Source: Colivivens sp963626085
Lineage (GTDB): Bacteria > Bacteroidota > Bacteroidia > Bacteroidales > Bacteroidaceae
Assembly (NCBI GenBank): GCA_963626085.1
Contig: CAVFVJ010000004.1
Span: 1-64,000 of the forward strand
Length of the DNA stretch: 64,000 nucleotides
Reading direction: 5' to 3'
Below the pieces are notes generated by a model, which made no database searches, had not been told where the DNA came from, and saw nothing but the letters and a program-made list of their open reading frames with translations. How positions within the stretch are numbered: the stretch's first letter is position 1; each line of letters starts with the position of its first letter. Below, in pieces: positions 1 through 7,108 of the stretch. The position numbers and the translations under genes are program-made.

Positions 1-69
1 AAGCCAAAGGAAGAGTCGGTAGAAAACCTTGAGATTATGAAGGAGATAGACAAGTATAGTACTCAATAA
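1..69 (+). CDS. C-terminal end of an unidentified protein (cut by window edge)
   Basis: An open frame enters from the left edge and stops at the TAA at 67-69. Only 22 codons are visible, rich in Glu and Lys, and ending in Lys-Tyr-Ser-Thr-Gln. That is too little to name a family. It is called coding because no stop interrupts the frame and because a clear promoter for the next gene lies downstream at 156-188, which fits the end of a transcription unit here. The frame could be a chance opening. Confidence 0.45.
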   Translation, partial: KPKEESVENLEIMKEIDKYSTQ

Positions 70-155
70 GACAGCCGGTAAACTTGTGTTTGTCATGCCT
101 GTGTTTCTCAGGAAATGAACAGTTTCTGTGTCCAAACATGTTTTCTTGATTTTTA

Positions 156-188
156 TTTGGTCGGTTCAATATTAAATCGTACTTTTGC
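156..188 (+). promoter_or_regulatory. Bacteroidetes-type promoter of the gene at 235
   Basis: TTTG at 156-159 and TACTTTTGC at 180-188 are 20 bases apart. They match the phylum's -33 (TTTG) and -7 (TAnnTTTG) elements. Transcription would start near 195, leaving a leader of about 40 bases before the ATG at 235. Confidence 0.7.
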
Positions 189-234
189 ATCGTAAAACAG
201 CTCTGATTTATCTGATATAAAAAAGGAAAGCGTT

Positions 235-747
235 ATGAAGAATGTGATTCTTACTTTATGCATGTTTATGTGTACTGTTGCGCTGTCAGCGCAGCAAGAT
301 TCCACGACTGCACCCGCATGGGTAACAGGCGAGCAGGAGAGCAGTTTCCCCGGACAGACCATCAAGTATGCCGTCACACAGAGTGCAATGGCTATTGAAG
401 ACTGTGACGAGCCATTGATTGTGTCGCTCAACGTGATGATCTTCCGTGGCAATGTCAACTACTTCCTTTCTGTAAAAGGAGACTTGTTTGTTGTGGAGAA
501 CGTTCAAGACATCAGTGTACAGAAAGTACTCGTGCAGTTTGATGACAACAAGTACAATTCTTACCCGCTGGTTGGCGATAACAACTACACTGCGTCCAAA
601 CTTTCGTTCCAATCAAGTTACAAGAACAAGTTCAAAAAAGGACTGAAAACAGCGAAAAAGTGCAGCGTCATCCTAGAGTTCAAGAATGCGGGACAGCAGA
701 CATTTGAGTTCAATGTCAGTGGACTTGCACCAGAATTCTTCGAGTGA
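235..747 (+). CDS. Small secreted protein of unknown function
   Basis: This encodes a 170-residue protein with a clear Sec signal peptide: Met-Lys-Asn start, a hydrophobic core and an Ala-Gln cleavage region near residue 20. The mature part is predicted to be mostly beta strand, with many Asn, Tyr, Phe and Val residues. It has no cysteine pair or catalytic motif that I recognise. Its own promoter lies at 156-188 and a hairpin terminator follows at 798-831, so it appears to be a one-gene unit. The likely location is the periplasm, because no lipobox or T9SS C-terminal signal is visible. I do not recognise the family. Confidence 0.8.
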   Translation: MKNVILTLCMFMCTVALSAQQDSTTAPAWVTGEQESSFPGQTIKYAVTQSAMAIEDCDEPLIVSLNVMIFRGNVNYFLSVKGDLFVVENVQDISVQKVLVQFDDNKYNSYPLVGDNNYTASKLSFQSSYKNKFKKGLKTAKKCSVILEFKNAGQQTFEFNVSGLAPEFFE

Positions 748-797
748 CACAACAACGGTTTATCACTGTCATGAATTGATTAAAATGCAAACCATCC

Positions 798-831
798 AGA
801 CCGGTAAGATGCTTTGGCAGATTGCCGGTCT
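798..831 (+). terminator. Hairpin terminator after the gene at 235
   Basis: AGACCGGTAA at 798-807 pairs with TTGCCGGTCT at 822-831 (one G-U pair) and is followed by an A/T-rich tract. It lies 50 bases past the stop codon and upstream of lrgA. Confidence 0.6.
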
Positions 832-871
832 ATTTATTGCAGCAAACTAAACATAAAATAAGTCGGACATA

Positions 872-1267
872 ATGGTTAGACAATGTTTCATCCTTTTTGG
901 ATGTATGGCTTTAGGAGAACTTGTGACGACACTCACAGGACTGAAACTGCCTTCAAGTATCATCGGCATGCTTGTGCTTACTCTATTACTAAAGGTAAAG
1001 ATTATTAAACTGGAATGGGTAAGGGGGCTTACCGATTTCCTAATCGCAAATCTCGGGTTCTTCTTCGTGCCGCCAGGCGTAGCACTGATGTTACATTTTA
1101 ATTTGATAAAAACCGAACTGATACCGATAGTCGGTGCGACGCTCGTGAGTACAGCTTTGGTGTTGCTGGTCACTGGACATACACACCAAATGGTGTCAAA
1201 AGGCGAGAAAAAGATTGTAGACAAGATAAAAGACAAGCGGGACGACAAGCATTCCAACAATGATTAG
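872..1267 (+). CDS. lrgA: LrgA/CidA family membrane protein
   Basis: This 131-residue protein has about four hydrophobic segments. It carries the family's Pro-Ser-Ser-Ile-Ile-Gly-Met stretch near residues 30-36 and a Phe-Phe-Val-Pro-Pro-Gly-Val motif near residues 65-71. CidA/LrgA proteins are small holin-like inner-membrane proteins, linked in other bacteria to autolysis control and, more recently, to small-metabolite transport. Its stop codon overlaps the start of the LrgB gene at 1260 by eight bases, so the two are probably translationally coupled. The usual LytS/LytR regulators are not next to them. The charged tail rich in Lys and Asp after residue 110 is cytoplasmic by inference. Confidence 0.88.
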   Translation: MVRQCFILFGCMALGELVTTLTGLKLPSSIIGMLVLTLLLKVKIIKLEWVRGLTDFLIANLGFFFVPPGVALMLHFNLIKTELIPIVGATLVSTALVLLVTGHTHQMVSKGEKKIVDKIKDKRDDKHSNND

Positions 1268-1952
1268 AGACATAATAACCAACCAATATTTTTTACTGGC
1301 ACTGACCTTTGGAGTTTATCAAGGGGCAAGAGTGTTGCAGCGCAAGACAGGGTCAATACTTTTGAACCCCATACTGATAGCAATCGGGCTTATAATACTG
1401 TTTCTAACCACATGCGACATCTCTTTCGACACCTATTATGAAAGTGCGAAAATGATTGACTTCTGGCTCAAGCCAGCAGTAGTGGCACTTGGTGTTCCGC
1501 TTTATCTACAGTTGTCACAGATAAAGAAACAGTTCATACCGATTCTTGCATCACAGATGATGGGATGTATTGCTGGAATAGTGAGTGTCGTTGTCACAGC
1601 GCGCCTGCTCGGAGCATCACATGAGGTTGTGGTGTCATTAGTAAGTAAATCCGTGACAACTCCTATCGCCATGGAAGTGACTCAGGCACTTGGCGGCATA
1701 CCATCGCTAACCGCAGCTGTAGTCGTACTGACTGGATTATTGGGTGGAGTGGCAGGTTTCAAGATAATGTCAGTAGGACATATCAGTAATCCTATGGCGA
1801 AAGGACTGTCAATGGGTGCCGCATCACATGCTGTCGGCACATCTGTAGCTATGGAGCGCGACGAGTTCGTGGGTGCTTACGCAAGTTTGGGACTAACCCT
1901 CAATGGAATTCTCACGGCACTCCTTGCTCCGACAGTGGTGACGTGGCTTTAA
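1260..1952 (+). CDS. lrgB: LrgB/CidB family membrane protein
   Basis: The 230-residue length matches the LrgB family. The protein is almost wholly hydrophobic with several transmembrane helices. It contains the conserved block Ser-Lys-Ser-Val-Thr-Thr-Pro-Ile-Ala near residues 128-136 and a Gly-Ala-Ala-Ser-His-Ala-Val-Gly-Thr stretch near residue 190, both typical of the family. LrgB is the partner of LrgA, and related plant proteins export glycolate and glycerate, so transport is a plausible role. The gene overlaps lrgA by eight bases. No terminator is obvious before the promoter at 1993-2024. Confidence 0.9.
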   Translation: MIRDIITNQYFLLALTFGVYQGARVLQRKTGSILLNPILIAIGLIILFLTTCDISFDTYYESAKMIDFWLKPAVVALGVPLYLQLSQIKKQFIPILASQMMGCIAGIVSVVVTARLLGASHEVVVSLVSKSVTTPIAMEVTQALGGIPSLTAAVVVLTGLLGGVAGFKIMSVGHISNPMAKGLSMGAASHAVGTSVAMERDEFVGAYASLGLTLNGILTALLAPTVVTWL

Positions 1953-1992
1953 ACCCAGTAACGATTTCCAGTGCAACTTTTCATACTTTATC

Positions 1993-2024
1993 TTGTTCCT
2001 TTCAAATTAAATGCATACCTTTGC
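1993..2024 (+). promoter_or_regulatory. Promoter of the NusG-like gene
   Basis: TACCTTTGC at 2016-2024 matches the -7 element, and TTG at 1993-1995 lies 20 bases upstream as a -33 element. The leader to the ATG at 2067 is about 35 bases. Confidence 0.65.
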
Positions 2025-2066
2025 AGTGCAACTCGATGAGAGGGTATATAACATCTATAATGCTAT

Positions 2067-3737
2067 ATGTTAATGATGGAAGGGGAAGAAAGAAATCAAA
2101 AAATAAAGGGAGATAAACGGAACGCAGTAGATTTTCAATGGCATGTCGTTTCTTTTGCTAAGCCGGGCATGGAGCTACGATTTCGTGATGCGTTGTCTGT
2201 ACGTCCGAAGGAGTGCAGTAATATCATTGAGGTTTATTGCCCCACACATACTGTGGTAAAAGAATATTACCGTGAGCTGCGTGCCAGCAGTAGGGAATCG
2301 AGTGGGGACAGGCTGTCAGACCTTAGGGACAAACCTCTCTGTCCCGGAACAGTGTTCGTACTGTCCACCCATGAGGGATTGGCAGACTTTATCCGCTCTG
2401 AATTTCCAGAAGCCTTCATACGTCTCTCTCGTCGTGACGATACAGACAGTAAGGTTGAACCGATTACTGTGCCAGATGAGCAGATGCGTCTGTTTATGCG
2501 CTTCAATGAGAACTATGCCGATAAGGTGATTTTGCTTCACCGATCATTCACAGATTATGTCTTCAACCCCAAATCGAATCAGCCAAACGAAACGGTACGC
2601 ATCATCGATGGTCCGATGGCAGGCTGTACGGGTTACCTTAGTCAAATAGGCAGACGAAAGGGGTTGGTGTTCAATATCCCAAATCCGTATGGCGGTGACC
2701 CACTCACCTTTGCCGTTACTGACGTGTGGAACTTCAACGTGGTTCGTCTTCACAACAAAGAGAGTGACCGCCAGACCTTGGCTACAGAAAAAGCGAGGGC
2801 AGTGGACTTATTGGCAGGGATGCTCCAGTCATGTGGATATACCGATATGGAAGAACTCGTGAAAGAACTGCACCTCATAGTAGAGAGTCTGTCTGTGAAT
2901 TCTTCCATACCAGTCTTCTTCAAAACCATCATGTCACAAAGGAGGAGGGAACTGTTGCACGAGACAGGAATGGAGGCAAGAGATGAGGAGCATGTGACAT
3001 ATCTGTCAAATCAATTGAAACGTACAGAACGAATGTCTCAATTGATGGCGCACCTGTCGTCCAACGACATGGAACTCCTCCTCAACCTCATACGATACGA
3101 ACGTGAACAACCTGGATATGTACGAGGTGTCTGGCCAAAGATGATAGTTCGTCCGTTCCTCACACCTATATCTGGAGTCGAGATACCAGATGGCTGTGAC
3201 ACAGCAGTCATAGACCATACAGGCTATATTGAGTTGACACGTCGTGTGGAAATACCAGAGGATGTGTATCACCCGAAAGAAGGCAAGACAATACATGAGA
3301 TAAGTACATATTATGCACATGTTGGACTTCTGCGTAAAGATGCAAAAACCACTACAGTCTTTGCCGATTGGGATACATTTCTCCGACACTTCTACCACAG
3401 TGGTGGCATGGCACGTCACAAGTTAGTGGACGGAACAGTCCCAGCCAATTCGAACAACGAAGACAAGCGACAATTGCTTGAGTCCTTTCGCAATTATGCA
3501 CCGACACTCCATAATGTGTTGATCAATCCTGAGAGTAGAGTTAAGGCAACAGCTGATTTACAGATAACATCCTCAATGTCACTTCATGCACTGACCGTCA
3601 CCGCACCGATTCAGTCAGAGTCTGAGGCTATAGACTGTCTGATAAACTGCTGTATCAATATAGCCCGTGAACTCAGCACCACAACCCATCTATCACCATG
3701 GCGACGTTATCTCGCTACAGTGTGGCTACATCAATAA
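2067..3737 (+). CDS. UpxY/NusG-like antiterminator with a long C-terminal extension
   Basis: Residues about 24-145 look like a NusG N-terminal (NGN) domain: Trp-His-Val-Val-Ser, then a Pro-Gly-Thr-Val-Phe-Val strand near residue 93. Residues about 175-230 look like a KOW segment, with Val-Arg-Ile-Ile-Asp-Gly-Pro-Met-Ala-Gly followed by Gly-Tyr. Specialised NusG paralogues (RfaH, UpxY) bind RNA polymerase and promote elongation of particular operons. UpxY proteins are usually under 200 residues. This one is 556, and residues 235-556 match nothing I recognise. The usual capsule genes are absent; the next gene is a convergent GH97 operon. In-frame ATG codons at 2073 and 2076 are alternative starts. 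Its stop codon lies inside the terminator hairpin at 3727-3782. Confidence 0.72.
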   Translation: MLMMEGEERNQKIKGDKRNAVDFQWHVVSFAKPGMELRFRDALSVRPKECSNIIEVYCPTHTVVKEYYRELRASSRESSGDRLSDLRDKPLCPGTVFVLSTHEGLADFIRSEFPEAFIRLSRRDDTDSKVEPITVPDEQMRLFMRFNENYADKVILLHRSFTDYVFNPKSNQPNETVRIIDGPMAGCTGYLSQIGRRKGLVFNIPNPYGGDPLTFAVTDVWNFNVVRLHNKESDRQTLATEKARAVDLLAGMLQSCGYTDMEELVKELHLIVESLSVNSSIPVFFKTIMSQRRRELLHETGMEARDEEHVTYLSNQLKRTERMSQLMAHLSSNDMELLLNLIRYEREQPGYVRGVWPKMIVRPFLTPISGVEIPDGCDTAVIDHTGYIELTRRVEIPEDVYHPKEGKTIHEISTYYAHVGLLRKDAKTTTVFADWDTFLRHFYHSGGMARHKLVDGTVPANSNNEDKRQLLESFRNYAPTLHNVLINPESRVKATADLQITSSMSLHALTVTAPIQSESEAIDCLINCCINIARELSTTTHLSPWRRYLATVWLHQ

Positions 3738-3782
3738 GAAATCCCCACTACCGAAAAGTAGTGGGGATTCCTTATTGATGTA
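3727..3782. terminator. Long bidirectional terminator between convergent genes
   Basis: TACATCAATAAG at 3727-3738 pairs with CTTATTGATGTA at 3771-3782. Inside it AATCCCCACTAC (3740-3751) pairs with GTAGTGGGGATT (3758-3769). The stem is about 24 pairs with a small interruption and a six-base loop. The left arm contains the stop codon of the NusG-like gene. It can serve both that gene and the minus-strand GH97 gene. Confidence 0.85.
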
Positions 3783-3790
3783 TATAATTC

Positions 3791-5761
3791 TTATTTGAGG
3801 AGCTTAATCACAAAGCCGCCACCAGAAGCAAGATGAATGTCAAGTGATGTCTTGTTGTCAACATCCTTCTTTTCTATCTTATAGTCACTGGCTACTTTGT
3901 CGGCATTGATACCGTCAGTGACAATTTCCGCATGGAATATTCCTGCCGGAAGGAAACTGAAGTCAAGCGTAATGTCACGTGGATTCCAGTTTGTTTCTCC
4001 TCCCACATAGTAGTTGCCTGCCTTGTCTGTACGAACGGTAACGATGTATTCACCCATTTTTCCGTCAATGACCTTCATTGTCTCATAGACAGAAGGCAAG
4101 GATGCAATGAAGTTTGTACAATCTGACTCTTTTTCATAAATTACCGGGTTGTCTGCAAGCATCGTCAATGGAGACTCATGAACCACGTAATGAGCCATTT
4201 GGTGACTGCGTGTTCCCATAGTCATAGGGTTACTGTACACAGGTTGGAAGTCCTTAGCTGTAGCGTTACGGAAACCACCTGGAGTGAAATCAACAAAACC
4301 GCTCTGCATACGGATGAATGGGAAGGTAACGTCATACTTAGGCATGTCCTGTTCTCCGTTCGGAGTCCATTTAGCTTCCTCCATACCGAAGACAGCCTCA
4401 AAATTGACAATATTAGGATAAGTACGGTTAATACCTGTTGGTGCAAATATACCATGGTAGTCAAGTATCATATGGTATTTAGCACACTTGTCCGCAATAC
4501 GGTAAATCATCTCCACACCTGTTTGGTCGTTGCGGTCAAGGAAGTCTACCTTGAATCCTGCTATACCCATCTTAGAATATTTCTCACAGATAGCGTCTAT
4601 GTTCTTGTCAAGACAGTTGTACACACACCACAGAATGAGTTTCACATTCTTCTGCTTTGCATATTCAATCAGTTCAGGAAGATTGATTTCCGGGATGGTT
4701 GTAAGCAAGTCACCGCTTGACGGCTTGTACCAACCCTCGTCAAGAACCACATACTCAAGTTTGTGTTTGGATGCAAAGTCAATGTAATACTTGTATGTAG
4801 AGTTGTTGATGCCGGCTTTGAAATCGACACCAGACAATCCCCAGTCATTCCACCAGTCCCATGCCACCTTACCTGGACGAATCCATGCGGTGTCACCGAT
4901 TCTGTTTGGTGTGGCAAGCGCATAGACCATATTGTTTGTCGGCATATCAGTGTCCTTGTGGCTGACTGCAAATATCCTCCATGGGAAACTGCGATTGTTC
5001 TTGCAAACAGCGATATAGTCTTCTGTACTTGTGACATACTCTTGATCACGCCATTCGTAATGGCTTGTAGTCTTTGGGTATTTAGCAAACCAGGATTTCA
5101 AGACTCCGTTTTCAGCCTGTACAAACATACCAGGATATGACTCAAGGTCGCTCTCCATGACAGTCACCTTGGCTGTCTCACAGTCAACAGTTGCTGGCAA
5201 AAACGCCAATAACCCCTTCTGTCTGGTTAGCGGAGCTGTATAGTAAGTAGCTTGGAATGCCATAGCCTCTGGCTTTTTAGGATTTGTAGTGAGTGGGAGA
5301 TATGACACATAATCACTGGCAAAGGCGATGTCTGCTTTCTCGTTTACTATTTGATACTCACCCTTCATACCTGTAGTCACATAACGGTATGCCACACCTT
5401 CATCAAAGACCTTGAATTCGACATTGACTCCGCAGTTGAGTTTCACTACGGCATGATTGTACTTTACTGAGAACTTGGCCTGACGGTAATTAGGTGCTAC
5501 AATATCCTCCTTCACGGTCTTCACTGCTGGTTTGCCGGACACCTTAGCCTTACTCACATCCACAGTTTTCTTTCCATTACGTATATCAAGCCCGAGGCTG
5601 ACATTTTTCACAAGGACTTTCTCTCCATCGGCAATGGAGAAGGTGAGTCCTTCATTGTCACTCATGACAACCTTTAACTTGCCGTCGGGCGAGGTGATTG
5701 TCTGAGCCTGTGCAACGACACATAATAGGCATGTGCACAGTGATAATAATAATTTTCTCAT
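3791..5761 (-). CDS. GH97 family glycoside hydrolase, retaining type (alpha-galactosidase-like)
   Basis: The 656-residue protein starts with a Sec signal peptide (cleavage near Ala-Gln-Ala-Gln, residues 17-20). A beta-sandwich N-terminal region is followed by a TIM-barrel core with the GH97 marks Trp-Asp-Trp-Trp-Asn-Asp-Trp (about 301-307) and Leu-Asp-Glu-Gly-Trp (about 340-344). GH97 contains inverting alpha-glucosidases such as SusB and retaining enzymes such as the Bacteroides alpha-galactosidase. Here Lys-Val-Asp-Phe places Asp406 where the retaining branch has its nucleophile and SusB has Gly. Glu455 in Asn-Phe-Glu-Ala is the likely acid/base. It therefore belongs with the retaining branch; the exact sugar is inferred. 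It is the last gene of the minus-strand operon, eight bases after the previous stop. Confidence 0.88.
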   Translation of the reverse strand: MRKLLLSLCTCLLCVVAQAQTITSPDGKLKVVMSDNEGLTFSIADGEKVLVKNVSLGLDIRNGKKTVDVSKAKVSGKPAVKTVKEDIVAPNYRQAKFSVKYNHAVVKLNCGVNVEFKVFDEGVAYRYVTTGMKGEYQIVNEKADIAFASDYVSYLPLTTNPKKPEAMAFQATYYTAPLTRQKGLLAFLPATVDCETAKVTVMESDLESYPGMFVQAENGVLKSWFAKYPKTTSHYEWRDQEYVTSTEDYIAVCKNNRSFPWRIFAVSHKDTDMPTNNMVYALATPNRIGDTAWIRPGKVAWDWWNDWGLSGVDFKAGINNSTYKYYIDFASKHKLEYVVLDEGWYKPSSGDLLTTIPEINLPELIEYAKQKNVKLILWCVYNCLDKNIDAICEKYSKMGIAGFKVDFLDRNDQTGVEMIYRIADKCAKYHMILDYHGIFAPTGINRTYPNIVNFEAVFGMEEAKWTPNGEQDMPKYDVTFPFIRMQSGFVDFTPGGFRNATAKDFQPVYSNPMTMGTRSHQMAHYVVHESPLTMLADNPVIYEKESDCTNFIASLPSVYETMKVIDGKMGEYIVTVRTDKAGNYYVGGETNWNPRDITLDFSFLPAGIFHAEIVTDGINADKVASDYKIEKKDVDNKTSLDIHLASGGGFVIKLLK

Positions 5762-5769
5762 ATGTCTGT

Positions 5770-7056
5770 TTAGAACTTTATTTGATACGGATAAGTGACA
5801 GTCTCCTCGTCATCGCGTCCCCATCCTGTTTCCGGCTTGTATTCCTTGGTAGGACAACCTACTACAACCAAGTAGAGTTTCTTGATGTCACCAGGATTGG
5901 TATACTTGAGAGTTGCCTTGGGTGCAGAGCTGCTACCAAGGTATGTGGCGTGGTTGTTGTTGTCCACTGCTACCAGTCCGTAACGGTAGCCAACGTTTTC
6001 TTTGTCAGAAAGAGCTTTGAACTGCACCTTCACCGTCTCGCCCTTGGCAGGCAGAGTAATCTCGTCCACATTGAATCCGTAAGTCTGAGGGGCATTGACC
6101 GGCTTCAACCATCCGTCACCAGCATCCTCCATCTCGCTCTTCATCTCACAGGCATACCTGATACTTTCCTTCTGTTTGTCTGGGAAGTCAAATGTGATGA
6201 GTCGGCTGTAGCAGTCCAGCATCTCGTCGCCCATCTGCTGAATGCCCACATTGTACATACGCATGTATGCTGCTGGCACATCCTCGCCACGCTGTCCTTC
6301 ACGGAACATGTCTGCCATAAATGTCAGACCGTGTTTCATACTCCAGTATTCGAGGACAAACGGTGCGTGGTACATGTTGGCTCCGTTGAACAGGCTCAAG
6401 TGAATCTGCTTCTTAAATGCTTCCCAGTGATAGTTTTCATCTGTTGTCCACTTAGGGTTCACATTCCACAGCATCCACTGTGAGCAAGTTTCGAAGATGC
6501 CGCCGCCCATGCCACCACCAAGACCATCACATGAAATCTGTATTTGGAATGAATGACCAATCTCATGTGCGATACAGTTGAGAGTCTTGTCTTGTACACG
6601 ATTGGGCGCAATCCACAACGCACCAATTTCATTGTCGTATGAGCCACCGTAAGCTGTGCCTTCGAGAGAGTAGTTGAGCATAACCATCATACGGTATTTG
6701 TCGGCCTTGCTGCCAGGCAAGGTGAATTCCATCATGTCGCGGTAGACATTATAAAAGTATTCCACACGGCTCAAAAGATTCGGGAGGTCTACGGTCATCT
6801 TGTGTCCGTCTAAATCGGGAGCCTTACTGAGGTCGTCACCGAACCCTTTCTCCCAAAAGCAAACCACGTTTGGCGTACACGCCATACGGTAATAACTCCA
6901 CTTGGAGTCTTTCTTTGTAAAGTCATTGTCACGAAGCTCTTCCGGAATGTAGATTGCTTTGCCTTCTGGCAATTTGTAACCGACTTCCCCCTCCTGAGCA
7001 TGTGCTGCAATTATACTAGCCAAGCAGCAAACGGCTGTCAATAGGATTTTCGTCAT
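5770..7056 (-). CDS. Secreted HEIGH-motif protein, DUF6055-like putative metallopeptidase
   Basis: The 428-residue protein has a signal peptide ending near Ala-His-Ala-Gln (residues 18-21). It carries His-Glu-Ile-Gly-His at residues 164-168, preceded by Asn-Cys-Ile-Ala, which is the HExxH zinc site of gluzincin and metzincin-like peptidases. A Gly-rich turn and Glu189 follow and could give the third ligand. The C-terminal 110 residues look like a beta-sandwich appended domain. The overall plan resembles DUF6055 proteins of gut Bacteroidetes, but I recall that family only loosely. The gene sits between a lyase-like gene and GH97, so it may act on a protein carrier of the glycan being degraded. 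That role is inference. Confidence 0.6.
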   Translation of the reverse strand: MTKILLTAVCCLASIIAAHAQEGEVGYKLPEGKAIYIPEELRDNDFTKKDSKWSYYRMACTPNVVCFWEKGFGDDLSKAPDLDGHKMTVDLPNLLSRVEYFYNVYRDMMEFTLPGSKADKYRMMVMLNYSLEGTAYGGSYDNEIGALWIAPNRVQDKTLNCIAHEIGHSFQIQISCDGLGGGMGGGIFETCSQWMLWNVNPKWTTDENYHWEAFKKQIHLSLFNGANMYHAPFVLEYWSMKHGLTFMADMFREGQRGEDVPAAYMRMYNVGIQQMGDEMLDCYSRLITFDFPDKQKESIRYACEMKSEMEDAGDGWLKPVNAPQTYGFNVDEITLPAKGETVKVQFKALSDKENVGYRYGLVAVDNNNHATYLGSSSAPKATLKYTNPGDIKKLYLVVVGCPTKEYKPETGWGRDDEETVTYPYQIKF

Positions 7057-7108
7057 AAGATAAGTTGTTTAAGATTACACTTAGTTTTAGTTTATATCTG
7101 TTTCTCTT

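Noticed and set aside
5698..6483. 261-residue plus-strand ORF
   Set aside because: It lies opposite the HEIGH-protein gene and the start of the GH97 gene and has no domain pattern; it is an antisense shadow.
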